This document shows, in pieces, positions 49,501 to 62,145 of a stretch of DNA of 64,000 nucleotides (its first letter is position 1; each line of letters opens with the position of its first letter). Position numbers and translations under genes: made by a program. The notes beneath the pieces are model-generated. The model saw only the letters and a list, made by a program, of their open reading frames with translations. It was not told the DNA's origin and did no database searches. The stretch spans positions 2,728,001 through 2,792,000 of the forward strand of contig JAEBUN010000002.1 of the NCBI GenBank assembly GCA_023014365.1, read 5' to 3'. Origin of the DNA: Lepiota brunneoincarnata. Taxonomy: Eukaryota > Basidiomycota > Agaricomycetes > Agaricales > Agaricaceae.

Positions 49501-51060
49501 CTCGTCCCAACGTCTGCCATTACCGGCGAGGGTGTTCCGGATATGATCATGCTGCTGGTCAATCTCACTCAACAACGTATGAGTGATCGTCTCATGTATC
49601 TGTCAGAATTGGAGTGTACCGTGCTCGAAGTCAAAGTTATTGAAGGTTTGGGCACCACTATCGACGTTGTCTTGTCGAACGGTATCATTCGTGAAGGCGA
49701 AAAGATCGTGGTTTGTGGCTTGAACGGACCAATCGTGACACAAATAAGGGCGCTCCTCACTCCGCAACCATTAAGGGAGCTTCGCATTAAGGTAAGTAGC
49801 TCATTTACCTCAGTACTTTCTTCTGTCCTCATCCACTCCTTGTAGTCCGCCTATGTTCACCACAAAGAAGTCAAGGCAGCATTAGGGGTTAAAATCGTTG
49901 CACCTGATCTCGAAAAGGCCATTGCCGGTTCCCGGCTTCTGGTTGTAGGACCTGATGACGATGAAGACGACCTAAAAGACGAAGTGATGTCTGATCTTAC
50001 GTCGTTGCTGAACAACATCGACAAGTCAGGTCGCGGTGTTTGCGTACAAGCCTCCACGCTTGGTTCTTTGGAAGCCTTACTTGACTTCCTTAAATCCAGC
50101 AAGATTCCTGTATCTGGTATCAATATTGGCCCCGTTCACAAGCGTGATGTTATGCGCGCGGCCACGATGTTGGAAAAAGCCAAGGAGCTAGCCTGTATTC
50201 TTTGCTTCGATGTAGCTGTCGATAAGGATGCCGAGCGGTTAGCAGAAGAAATGGGTATTCGTGTCTTCAAAGGTATTGCACGATGATCTTCAACTTCTAG
50301 GATCCTGATGAAAATTCCCACGCCTTATTGCAGCCGATATTATCTACCACCTATTCGATTCTTTCAAGGCATACAATGAAGAGATTACCGAGGCTAAGCG
50401 TCGGGATGCGGCTCCTCAAGCTGTCTGGCCTTGCCGACTCAAGACCATTGCTGCTTTTTGTAAGCGAGATCCTATCATCGTAGGCGTGGATATCCTCGAC
50501 GGTAGTCTGCGTGTTGGCACACCGTTGGCTGTGGTCAAGGTTGATCCCACAACTGGAAAGAAGGATATCATCGACCTTGGCAAGATGTGAGGCTTATTTC
50601 CCCATCGTACGCTCCAGCTGACCACGCTTAGCACTTCTCTCGAAATCAATCATAAGAACCATGATGTACGAGTATTCAGTCAACCTAACTGGACTGTACT
50701 TACTGGACGCTCCCAACAGGTTGTCAAGAAATCACAGGCGGGAGGTGGTGTTGCAGTGAAGATTGAGCACGCTGTCTATCAATCAGCGAAGATGTTCGGT
50801 CGCCACTTTGACGAAAAAGATGAACTGTTAAGCCACGTTACTCGTCAAAGTATTGATGTTCTCAAAGTAAGTGGTTCCGACTAAAACCGTTTAACAAGCA
50901 TGATTCGAGTCGTCCCACCCTACTTCAGAACAACTTCAGGCAGGACGTCTCCAGTGAGGATTGGCTTCTCATTCGAGCCCTTAAAAATGTGAGAATTCAT
51001 TCTCTACGACTCAATGAGCAGCCCTTCATCTGTCCCCTTCAGCGCTTCGGCATCCCCTGA
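46551..51060 (+). CDS. FUN12: translation initiation factor eIF5B, frame broken once
   Basis: eIF5B is the GTPase that joins the ribosomal subunits at the end of initiation. Exons: 46551..46603, 46664..46838, 46894..47148, 47213..47356, 47416..47857, 47907..48390, 48464..48840, 48888..48998, 49052..49261, 49315..49791, 49846..50272, 50334..50586, 50632..50665, 50720..50866, 50929..50988, 51043..51060. The first ~620 residues are a Lys/Glu-rich, charged N-terminal region. The GTPase core has GHVDTGKT (G1), GITQQIGAT (G2), DTPGHESF (G3) and NKID (G4), followed by the beta-barrel domains, and ends RALKNRFGIP. An extra C at 47857 shifts phase at the fifth splice donor; without it the gene is 3666 nt (1221 aa). 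The GTPase part is unbroken. Confidence 0.94.
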
Positions 51061-51183
51061 TCTGCTTCGCCAAATTGTGATCCACATGGTGGCCAGGATA
51101 GCTTACTAAGCAATGTGTATTTATACAGTCAATGTCAATCGCTTTCCCGCCCTCTTGAAGTGGCCACCTCTCCACAGTCTGTC

Positions 51184-53687
51184 ATGTCCACTGATTCCAA
51201 GTCTGACATAGGTGACCGAGAACAAGTTGCTGTAGTTGATGCAGATGAACTTCAATTGGTGAATGCCTTTTTCACGCGACGACGACCTGGGAGGGAGTGA
51301 TCAACCCATACAGGAAACCTGGGCGGCGATACGGTGTTCATGGCCGGTGATAAACTGGAATGACTGCGGGTATCCTTGTCAATGCCCATGCTCTTTCAGC
51401 GGCCATCGTCCTACGAAATTTGTACTTTGTGGACTTGACGCTGAAGAATTGGGTACACCAGGATTGAGATTATACCGCTAGAACCTGATCAGCGCTCATA
51501 CCTGCGTAGGGAAGCCTCCCAGGGTCATCGCCATTTCACCCCTTCTTGGGGCAATTCTCGTATGTTAACTGACCTCTTGCCTTGTGTTTTAGCAAAAGCT
51601 TGGTTATAAGCAGGTAAGTTCCCTCCCCTTGTCGCTAGGCCCTGGGATTTACGTCCGTTCTAATCCTTCTTTGAATAGCAATTGCACCGCAGCTGGCATC
51701 TTGTCGAGAGCTTTGCAGCTAGTTTTTGTGCCTTGAATTTTATCGGAGGCGTCAGGTGTGTTTTCTTTGTGCCGGAGAAAATCCGCAAGTGTTTCTGACC
51801 TTTGGCTTTTGCGGATAGGACAGGTATATTTTTGGGCCTTCTGGCTGGTGGTCCTGTAGCAATATGGTACCATCAAGGGTTTATGACTGCCTCAAACCAG
51901 CTTGATAATTCGTGATACAGGTCTTCGTACCTTATTACGATTGTCTTCATGATAATCACTGCGGCAGTTCTGGCGGAGGTTTGCTCCGCTCTCCCTTTGA
52001 GTGGTTCAATCTATATCTGGGCGGCAGAAAGTGCAGGTCCCAAGTTTGCACGTTTTTTTGGTTTTATCGTAGCTTGGTGGTCTTGCACCGCTTGGATGAC
52101 TTTCGTCGCGGGGAATTGCCAGGTCGGTCGCTGAAACTATTCCTTTAAATTGAGACGTTGCTGTTGACGCCTTTCTTCTGTATTTCAGACCACCGCGAAT
52201 TATCTCGTGTCGCTCCTAGCTATCTGGGAGGCCGATTTTCCTGGTGGTGTCGGAAATGACAACATTAAATGGCGCGCGTTCATTTGGGCTGTTTCGGAGG
52301 CGCTCTTGATTGTTGCTGTCGCTATTAACTATCTACCCCCTCGACTCTATTCGCTCATCTTCAAGTTCTCGATTGGTTTGATGATGCTTGACTTTTTCCT
52401 CTGTGTTATCTGGCTTCCCATCGGTGTTTCAAAGACCTACGGCTTCCGTCCCACAAAAGATGTTTTTACCATGTCTTGTAAGTCAGCTCAGCGCTTAAAT
52501 TATTGCTGCTGATGCAGGTCGCACAGATAATGGGACGGGTGCCCCTGTGGGATGGAATTGGATCCTGTCTTTGTGCGTGGAAGTTATGGTTTAAGGGCTG
52601 AATTCAACGACTGATTGACCATCTGATTAGTTTATTCACTGCTGGAACCATGACGGGCTTTGATGCTTCCGGACACATCGCAGAAGAGACTAAAAATGCC
52701 AGGTGGGTATTATCTTTACCATACTCCAGCTGATCTGAGGGATTTCCTCAGGGTCGTTGCAGGGAAGGGCATCTTAACAAGTGCGGTTGCAACCGGGGTA
52801 CTGGGCTTCGTTACCACGATTCTATTCCTGTTCTGTACTCCGGACCTTGATCTGCTATTTTCGTTGGATGCACCCCAACCTTTTGTCCAGCTCTATTCCT
52901 TGGCATTGGGTAAGCAGGGCGCCACCTTTATGACAGTTGTAGCAGTGCTTGGATTGATCATCGTGCGTGACGTTGACTGTGATTGTTGATCTCGGCTGAC
53001 TCAGGTTTGAATGTAGAACACCAGTATTGCCATCGTTGCTGCCTCACGTCTCGTGTTCGCCGTGGCCCGTGATGGCGTTTTACCGTTGTCCAAGTGGATC
53101 GGTCAGGTTGACGCGGCGGGGCAACCGAGGCATGCGGTCACGGTCATGTATATCTTTGGCGCTCTCCTCTTGTGCACAATTCTTCCCAGCCAAGTAGCCT
53201 TCTTTTCCCTGGTCTCTGCGGGTGGGGTGCCCACTATTGCAGCCTATGGATTGATTGCCCTGCTGCGTCTCAGCATGACCCCCAGCAGTTTCAAAGATTC
53301 CTACTTTTATCTCGGCCGCTATAGGAAGATCTTCTACCTGACTACAATCTTATTTAATGGTCTTATTGTGTCCGTGAGTCTGGCGCAATCCCGAGAACGC
53401 TTTCAGCAAACCTGATCCTTGCCCCTGCCAGGTCATGCTATCGCCATTCTTCTTCCCAGTCACCGCTGAAACATTCAATTTTGTGTGTGGTCATAAGCTC
53501 TTGGCACTGTGCATTAGACACTGAAAAATACCTCCAGGCGTGTGTGATCTTCGGGAGTGTAACCTTGTTTGGGTTTTTGAGTTGGTATTTCACCCCTGCG
53601 GAGAATTGGCTCCGTCGCGACCGCACCTCCCAAGCTTTTGGTGGTACAAGTACGGGCACCGCCCGTACCGAGGAGCACAATCATTGA
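51184..53687 (+). CDS. GABA-type amino acid permease (APC family)
   Basis: This is a 12-helix membrane transporter of the fungal GABA/polyamine permease group (Uga4-like). Exons are 51184..51258, 51593..51613, 51679..51755, 51819..51866, 51921..52122, 52189..52477, 52518..52572, 52631..52702, 52752..52962, 53017..53373, 53432..53482 and 53538..53687 (535 aa, in frame). Family blocks: LGYKQQLHRSWHLVESFA, GLLAGGPVAIW, AEVCSALPLSGSIYIWAAE, TGFDASGHIAEETKNA and ASRLVFAVARDGVLPLSKW. The first intron is unusually long (334 nt). Compared with the permease at 9801 it has a different intron pattern and sequence, so it is not a recent duplicate. The substrate is not predictable in detail. Confidence 0.92.
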
Positions 53688-54653
53688 TGCTCCTGGTTCC
53701 GTGCGGTGGATATTGAATAACAGGGAATTGGAGATTGTAGCTTGTCCTCGGACTGGTATCAATACGACGCTACTGATCAGTTATATCTGTGTTGACTAAG
53801 ATGGCCAAGTGACAAGTCAATGTCTGATGTCGAGAAACGGGGAAATCAGCATATAAACATAGTACCATCGCGAAGTAAGCATAAAAAATAGGTTAGCGAG
53901 GTACTAATGCCATTCAATTGTCGCTGTCCTCTGGCGCTGGGGACTGAGTACCGATGATAAACGGGGAAAGTAACCGAATGGAACCCCAAGCAGCGAGATC
54001 GACGACGAAGTACAGTACATTTCCGAGGCGACAAGCACGATTGCTCGGATTCCGTCGGATTCATGATCCTCAACGAGATTTGCACATCGGGATTCCGTGT
54101 GCTCAGCACTGCTCACTGTCGTCATTGGATGCTTCCTTTTCCCCTGATCACCACCTTCATCATTCCCCATTTTGCGATTAAGTACCCAGGTAAATACGAG
54201 CCTTCACCACTTCCTCTTTTGATTAATCGATGATTTGCGCGTCATCGATTAGGGTCGTCTTCGCGTTCAAGGCGCAGAGCAGCTTACTCTCATTGTTCCT
54301 CAGGCCTCAGAGATCGCCCTCAGAACATCATGGTTTCCTGATTCCTAGTCTTCAACACACCTCAACCAACGCTGAGCCAAAAATGTTTCTGCCGATCCCT
54401 GTCTGCCTGTATGACACACCCTTTATGCACCATGCGTAGCTCAGGGACACGAGAAAATCATGGGCAGTATGGCCCTTATGAGAAGGGCTGGGCACGGAGT
54501 TAGAGGTTCTTGACAGTGTAAATGTTAGGTTGCTCGCTTCTCAAATCGAAAGGCATCGGGAGGGGTCCCGTCCGGCGCACATGTATAGCACTCAGCGTTA
54601 CAAACATCCCTTTCTTCTCTCAACGAGGTGTGTACGGCGACGAGCTCAGGAAA
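53688..54653. other. convergent intergenic region
   Basis: About 970 bases lie between the permease stop and the stop of a minus-strand gene. Short open frames only; nothing recognised. Confidence 0.5.
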
Positions 54654-55504
54654 TTATTCACCCCATGTCCAGCCTTGTCCGGGTTCGCCCAGCTTTGACA
54701 CAATTCCGGCGTGGTATTCCCTACCAGTTCCCGGCTTCTTAGAGCGCGAAGGGTCCGACATATGCGACACGTTGGCACGTGCATGCAGGTGTTGTGTACG
54801 TGGTGGGCTCGGAACAGGGGCCGATCGAGGGCGCATGGATGGATCAGCGGCGCTCGACGTGTCCGCAGGCTTCAGCTGGTCGATTCGAGTCTTGGTGTTG
54901 CCATCATCAATGTGGACTGTTGATGTCGTTGACGCCCAACTGACACGTTTGGTGGGGTTTGATAGTGTCCCATAGCTAGACCCAGAACGGATCAACGGGT
55001 GTGGTGGATCAGACGTGGGGACATCGAGGCTGGATTTGCAACCTGCTTTCGCATCATTGGCTTGTTTCTTTCGAGCGTGTTTCGCTAATGCTGGGTTTAT
55101 TTTGCCGAGTTCGCAGTTCATCAAGCGATTCTTCTTTGAAACCTGGATGTCACCGTTGAACATCGGCAAGAGTACTATCCGATGAGTTTGCTTACATAGC
55201 GCGTGTCCTCATTCGGGTCGCAGAATGTATTGTCAAGGTCATAATTCTTCTTCCCCCTGTCTCGACGGACTTTGTAAAGTGCATAGCCAACCCCGAAAAG
55301 GAACGTCGCAATAAGGAAGGCCATGCCAACGTATGCGTAAACAGAGATGGCGAATTTTCCTCCAGGAGAAAGGGTTTCATATGGCATGGAGGTGTAGCTG
55401 ATTCCACCACTAGACGAGATAGCGGGGTCTGCAACTGAAAAAGAGTACGCGGGAGCATCGCGTTTGACATTTGGAAAAGTAGCTGTTGGACCAATGCTTG
55501 TCAT
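54654..55504 (-). CDS. single-pass membrane protein, family unknown
   Basis: I do not recognise this protein. Two exons (minus), 55504..55196 and 55142..54654, give 265 aa in frame. A Ser/Thr/Pro-rich N-terminal ~50 residues lacks a clear signal peptide. One strong transmembrane helix (around YAYVGMAFLIATFLFGVGYA, residues ~54-73) is followed by a positive KVRRDRGKK stop-transfer, so the N-terminus likely faces outside. The cytoplasmic part is Ser/Pro-rich with basic clusters. The layout resembles small fungal surface sensors or mid2-like proteins, but no cysteine-rich domain is present, so that is only a guess. Confidence 0.65.
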
Positions 55505-55686
55505 TGAGGGCGGGTGAACGATATGATTGTTTGATTCGATGGTGGTGGTGTTGAAGTAGAAAAGGGATTTTGAACAGTGCCAGACATATCTATGCGGTTC
55601 AATCTTAAATATAACCGCGCTATGTTTTCCGTTAGCAAGTCAGACCGAGAATAGGGTTAGGGTTACCCGCTGTTGCCTCCCGCCTA

Positions 55687-57890
55687 ATGATCTCCGGTAC
55701 CCTACGACGCAGACCGCTGACGTCTTCGACGGTTTTCCAATGCACTCATCATACATACGCATCCCGGAGAATAGTGACGGTGTCCAAACCCGGAGCCTAT
55801 GGCCAGCCCTTATTCCACTCACACCCACATCTTGGTGCGTCACGTCATTTCTACTGCGTTTGACGACCTGCCTGAGTTTATGCACTTGTTACAAGTCCAG
55901 AAACATGACTTGACGCCTGGGATCAAACCAGAAGAGTACGAAGAGCGAAGAATGAAGCTGATGAATTCGCTACCGGATGATAGTGTGGTTGTGTCGGTGG
56001 CAGCACCGATTAAGTTGATGAGCAATAGTAAGTGCCGCGGCCACTTTGTTACTCCACCCACTTTTGTGACCTGTGTACCTCTTTCATTGTGCCACTAGAT
56101 ATATTGTAAGTTTTTAAGACCGTTGGACTCGGCGGCCATTCAAACTAGCTGAATTCTCCCCCGAGCTATAAGTATCGTCAAAATTCGAATTTCTGGTACC
56201 TCACTGGTTTCTCAGAACCAGACTCGGCCGTAATTCTTGGTGAGTAATATGTTTCCGATATTGGAATCATTTCATACTGAATACCTGTAGAAAAGGATTC
56301 ATCTCCCCAAGGTTATAGAATGACGTTGTTTTGCTCGGGCAAGGACTCTGCCAAGGAAAAATGGGAAGGACCAAAGCACGTTTATATGTCCTGCCTCTTT
56401 TGCGATGGTTCTGACTGAGCAAGCACATCAGGACCTCAATAGTTGATGCCGCTGCGATATTCAGTGCGCACGCGGCTGAACCGATCACCTCTTTTGCGCA
56501 GGTCGCCAAGTCTTGTCTGGCCCGGCACTCGCATGTCTATACTGACCTTCCACCGAACTGCTGTGGCCTCTTCGCGACACACGGGTTCCACGAAAGCAAT
56601 ACTACGGTATCTTGGGTCGTCTGTGCGGTCGGAAGTCGATGACATCATTGGAATCATTTCTGGCACCAAGAGAAGACCGCTTACGCCAGAAATTGTTCCT
56701 CTAAGGGCGATCAAGAGTAAGGCGGAGCAAAGAATTATGCACGAAGCTGCCGTCATCAGCGGAAGGGCACATGCCAAGGTGAGCTCTTGAAGCAGCTCGA
56801 GTTATGTACATTGTCAAAGGATTGACGAGTCATGTAGACAATGCGTTTTGCACAACCTGGCCTGCCAGAAGCTTCTCTTGCTGCACATTTTGAGTACCTC
56901 TGCGCGCTGCAAGGGTCTCAACGACCCGCGTATGTGCCCGTCGTTGCATCTGGGTAGGTATTAGAGCCGTATATCATAAGATTTTATAATTTAAGCTTCC
57001 CAGGCCTAATGCTCTCATCATCCACTACACGGAGAACAACCACTTGCTGCAAGAAAGTGAGATGGTACTAATAGATGCGGGTTGCGAGTACAAGTGAGTC
57101 TGCATTTCCAGGTCGCCTTCCGTTTGAAAACCGACTCGAGAGCCAGCGGTTACGCATCAGATATAAGTCAGTGAGCTGCCCACGTCGCCGAAGCCTGTCT
57201 CATTTTATCCTCTTACAGCACGCACCTTCCCAACCTCTGGTAAATTTACCACTGCTCAAGCGGAATTATACTCTGCTGTCTTAACAGTGCAAAAGGAGAT
57301 GATTAGGGACTGCACTGAACGTGGTGGTTACACCTTACACGAACTGCACCGCAAGTCTTGTACACGGTTAAGGGAGGAGCTAACAAAGCTGGGCTTTAAC
57401 TTCAAATCAAGTATGCTCGGAGGTGATACTGATCTAGAACGAGTGCTATATCCGCACTTCCTCAGTCATCCGATAGGAATTGGTACGCCTGAGCCAATAG
57501 CCCGCTGTTGACCACTTTAATCCATCCATTTGCAGACCTCCATGAATCATATAATACGAGTCGAAGCAACAGGTTTGGCTCTAGACTTGTTCTACGGTCG
57601 GATCAGCATCCTCTAACTGAATTAGCTTGAGGACAGGCATGGTTATCACTGTCGAGCCTGGAATCTACGTTCCACCCACACCTCAGTTCCCAAAACAGTA
57701 TCACAACATGGGTATCCGGATAGAAGACGAGGTGCTCGTTGGAAAGAATGATCCTATTGTTTTAAGCACGCCAGCACCGAAGGAGGTATGTATTCCTCTT
57801 CGTTGTCTTGAATTCCTTGCTTACTCTACGAAACAGATTGTTGACGTTGAGGGCGCATGTCAAGGGTTGCTCGGCCTAGAGCCCTATTAA
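55687..57890 (+). CDS. ICP55: mitochondrial intermediate-cleaving aminopeptidase ICP55, frame broken once
   Basis: ICP55 (XPNPEP3) removes one residue from proteins after the matrix peptidase has cut, which stabilises them. Exons: 55687..55834, 55896..56027, a 7-nt exon 56099..56105, 56166..56239, 56291..56375, 56432..56778, 56838..56953, 57004..57093, 57147..57166, 57219..57482, 57536..57572, 57626..57785, 57837..57890. The N-terminus (MISGTLRRRPLTSSTVF) fits a presequence. The pita-bread metal site is present: DAGCEYNGYASDITRTF (two Asp), HPIGIDLHE (His), VEPGIY (Glu) and RIEDE (Glu). An A is extra at 56556-56557; without it the gene is 1533 nt (510 aa). The intron after 56375 starts with GC. 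Confidence 0.92.
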
Positions 57891-58082
57891 TTTACTATGT
57901 TTTTTTTGTTTTTGTTTTCGCCAATTCACTAAGGGATCCAAATCTCCAAATTGGGATTGCCAGAGTCAATCCCAGCGCCGCGATCATGTGATCGTGACTA
58001 TATTTGTCACGCTCATTAATGAGCCCGCGGGCCAAATCTTTGTCGTTAAAAAAGGTTTTTCCACGTCCTTTGTATCCTCACC

Positions 58083-61000
58083 ATGCCCCGAGCAGCGAGG
58101 AAAAGGCGCAGTGCTGCTGCCATCAAGAGCGCTGCAGAGACAGGCAAGCACTACACCAACCACCACCGCCACCCCCATCTTCAGTCCTGCCCATTCGCCT
58201 GCTCTAGTCTCGGACACCCCCGCAACCTCCGACGTCGACAAGGATGACAGGTCCAGGGCAGAAGGAGCACCGCAAAACGTGAGGCTCACAAGAAACAGAA
58301 AACGTGTCGCGAGTGAGAAAGATTTGAGGGAGGATGAGCTAGAAGAACGCGCAGCGAAGCGTAGAGCTGTAACCAACCGCATGTATGTTGCCATAAAGGC
58401 CAAAGCGGTGGAATTCCAGGTCAGCAACCGTGCCACATCGCAACAAAATAGCCATTCAATAAGTTGTATAGACTCCCACCAGAGAAGACAAGGGAAAAGG
58501 GAAAGCCAGAGCAGTGACCCCCATGTCTGAGGACGCCTCCGAGGCTGAGGGTGAATACGAGCCCAGAGAATCCTCAGGCACCAGCGATTCGGAATTCTTG
58601 GCATCGGAAGACGAGAATGACGACAGTGAAGACGAAACAATCGTGATGGATGCTGCAGTTCGTCTCTCTCTCCGAACAGCTTCTTCCAATAGCGCAAGCA
58701 CTTCCTCCGCTCGCATGCCGGGTCCAAGCCCCGCCGCGGTGTTATGCGCCGCAGCCGCTGAAAGGAGACTTGCACGTAACCAGTTGACGCTAGCTCGGGC
58801 CCTAGAAGAGGTCAACGAAGATGGGGACGAGGACGAAACCGGATCTGTTTTTGATTTCGACGATGCAGTTTCTTTGTCGGACTCGGAGTCTGAGGACGAA
58901 CCGCTCGCAGAGAAAATCTCTTCGAACAAAAAGAAGACCGTTAAGGTTCAACAGACGGCTGTTGTCGCGACGTTCGGGGATCTCTACGCCCGGAAGAAGC
59001 TTAGCCTCGAGTTGAGGAAAGCCCTCAGGAAGGAAGAGAAGGCGCTTGTGCTCAAGCTCGGCCGTCGGCTAACCTACGTATGATCCCATTATAACGATTT
59101 CTGGCCCAGACTTAGATTCGTTTTTCTAGGCTGAGAGAGCGACCATTGCCCTATACAAGTTCCACCCCGAGCTCAGAACAGTGTGGGGTGATGTGGAAGC
59201 TAGCATTCCCATTATCGACCCAGTCCGAGCAGAACAGCCCAAGAATCTGAAGCTTACACTATTGCCCTTCCAGCAGGAGAGTTTGTTCTGGATGCGTAAG
59301 CAGGAGCAAGGAGAATGGCGTGGTGGAATGCTCGCAGTTCGTAATTGTTTCATTGCCTTTCACTGTCCAGTGTATATACTGATATCCTGGCTGGTTGCAC
59401 CCTCGCAGGATGAGATGGGGTCAGTTTTCCTCCTGACACCATTTTTATCCTTCTGATATTTTGTCCCAGAATGGGTAAAACTATACAGATCATAGCGCTG
59501 ATTGTATCCAGCCAGCAGCGGCCTAATCTTGTCATCGCGTACGCTTCATTTAAATTAACGCAACATATGGATGACTTAACATAAAACAGGCCCACTGTTG
59601 CCATTATGCAGTGGAAGAACGAAATAGAAGCACACACTGATGGACTGAAAGTCCAGGTTTGGCATGGAGCTTCCCGCTGAGTCCGATACGACGCAGCTGA
59701 AGGCATTTGACGTAGTATGTTCATTTCTGTCTTCCGGAAGTGTCCACAACCTCACTGCAGCTGCTAGGTGTTGACTACTTATGCTGTCTTGGAGAGGTTG
59801 GTTTCTCCAAACTACTTTCGGTACTCATTGCTCAACATGCGATCGCCAGTTGTTTCCGCAAGCAAGAAACGGGTTTTAAGCGCAAGGGTGTTGTAATTAA
59901 AGAAAAGTCACCTCTCCACCAGATTCACTGGAATCGTATTATTGTGAGTTTCTTTGTTACCCCAGCATATTGTTTCTTATCCATTCTCAGCTTGACGAGG
60001 CGCACAATATCAAAGAGCGCACAACTAACACGGCGAAAGCGACCTTCGAATTGAAGAGCGACGTGAAGTGGTGCTTATCTGGAACCCCACTGCAAAACCG
60101 AGTCGGAGAATTGTATAGTCTCATCAGGTTTTTGGGTGGTGACCCGTTTGCATATTACTTTTGTAAGCCGCCAACATCATTTGTCGTTGCCGAACATTTC
60201 CTAAGGGCGATCTTAGGCAAAATGTGCGACTGCAAATCTTTACACTGGAAGTTCAGCAATAAGAGCGGCTGTGATGGTGAGACTCTATGTTCTATTGTTT
60301 GGACATTGTTTACGTCTCTTCAGATTGTGGTCACACACCAATGCAACATGTGGGTGATAATAACTTGTCATTTTCGGCCAGTACTGATTACATTTCAGAC
60401 GTGTTTTTGGAACAATGAAATCTTGACGCCAATTCAAAAGGGTGGAATGATCGGTCCAGGGAAGACTGCGTTCAAGAAGCTTAAAATTTTGCTGGATAGG
60501 ATGATGCTCCGTCGAACCAAGGTTAGTATTATTCCGTATCCACAACGCTCAGGACTCAGTGAATCTTTTCGTTAGCTTCAACGAGCCGATGATCTCGGTT
60601 TGCCGCCGAGAACTGTCATCGTTCGCAGGGATTACTTCAGTCCTGAAGAGAAGGAGCTATACTTGTCTCTATTTTCTGATGCGAAGAGGCAGTTCAACAC
60701 TTACCTCGATCAGGGAACTGTGCTCAATAGTACGTCCTTTTAGGATAGGATCTGTCGTGATGTTGACTTCCCCTCCCCAGATTACTCTAACATCTTCAGT
60801 TTGTAAGTGCAGTGGTACTTAATGTCATTGAACACTAGCTCAGTGAATATTCAGGTTGACGAGAATGAGGCAGATGGCTTGCCATCCAGATCTCGTTCTG
60901 CGCAGCAAATCGAACTCAACATCATTTATCCCCATCGAAGGCGAAGCAACAGTTTGTCGACTTTGCAATGACTTCGCGGAAGATGCTATCCAATCCAAAT

Positions 61001-62145
61001 GCCATCATATTTTTGACCGAGAGTGTATTAGGCAGTACCTGACATCTGCTCTGGACGGTATGGTATGCTTTGGTTTCTTTACTTTATTAATGCTCGCTCT
61101 AATGGCTCTGTCTTGCAGCCTGACTGCCCCGTCTGCCATGTTCCTTTGACTATCGATCTGGAGGGCGCAGCCCTTGAAATTGATGACAAAGTACAGAATG
61201 CTAGACAAGGTATTTTGGGTAGATTGGATCTCGACACCTGGCGTTCCTCGACCAAGATTGAAGCTCTTGTTGAGGAGTTGAGTAATTTGCGACTCAAGGA
61301 TGCAACGACAAAATCCATTGTGTTCAGCCAGTTTGTCAATTTCCTGGATCTGATCGCCTATCGGTTGCAGAGGGCTGGTTTCAATGTGCGTCCGCTTTGT
61401 GTCCCCACAATTTCCCCATTGTCAACCACGACGGGTTAGATATGTCGTTTAGAAGGTACCATGTCGCCACAGGCTCGTGATGCAACGATCAAGCATTTTA
61501 GTGCGTCTGCAGGCTGAACAATAGCCAGCTTTGTGCTCAAAACTTGACTTCCAGTGAACAACGTCGATGTAACTGTGTTCCTAGTCAGCTTGAAGGCTGG
61601 CGGTGTTGCCCTCAACCTGACTGAGGCTTCGCGTGTTTACTTGATGGACAGTTGGTGGAATCCCGCTGTAAGTGCATTTACCCTGTTTTCTTACTACAGT
61701 TGTCGATATTTCTGCTTTTCAAGGTTGAATACCGTGAGTTTATGGTGAATTAAATCACCCGCCATTATTAACGTGTGAAACAGAGGCAATGGATCGTATT
61801 CATCGTCTTGGTCAACGTCGTCCTGTACATGCTATCAAACTCGTCGTAGAAGATAGCATTGAAAGTCGTATAGTCCAGGTGAGCTGCGTTCCGTACATTT
61901 CAACTTCAATTCGTAATATTGTCAATTAGCTTCAAGAAAAGAAGAGCGCAATGGTGAATGCAACCTTATCTGCAGACGACCAAGCCATGGGCAGACTGAC
62001 ACCCGAAGATGTGAGTTTCTACCACCACTTCTCAAGTGAACGATATCCTTACCTGTTCGTTCTCCTCACAGCTAGGCTTCCTTTTCAGAGTGAGTACCAA
62101 ATGTCCTATAAGTCGTGTCAAACTCTTTCTGACGTGTCATAGTAG
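58083..62145 (+). CDS. RAD16: RAD16-type SNF2/RING helicase of global genome repair, frame broken twice
   Basis: RAD16 with RAD7 finds UV damage in silent DNA. Exons: 58083..58419, 58472..59077, 59130..59336, 59409..59419, 59470..59538, 59590..59714, 59768..59796, 59850..59943, 59991..60162, 60217..60276, 60324..60349, 60399..60521, 60576..60729, 60781..60802, 60855..61062, 61119..61385, 61440..61500, 61555..61667, 61724..61733, 61784..61878, 61930..62010, 62072..62089, 62143..62145. The N-terminus is acidic. The SNF2 core has DEMGMGKT and LDEAHN, an inserted Cys-rich segment, a RING finger (CRLCNDF ... CHHIFDREC ... CPVC) and the helicase end [12 protein letters not shown], ending LGFLFR. 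Extra bases lie near 58136-58142 (less certain) and at 59678; corrected length is 2889 nt (962 aa). Confidence 0.92.

Noticed and set aside
9801..53687. The two permeases with lipase and dehydrogenases as a metabolic gene cluster
   Set aside because: They are scattered over 45 kb among housekeeping genes, with no shared pathway, regulator or transporter logic.
4364..62145. Programmed +1 ribosomal frameshifting as explanation of the frame breaks
   Set aside because: The sites share no slippery sequence or stop-codon context, fall in unrelated genes, and some lie at homopolymers, so sequence error is simpler.
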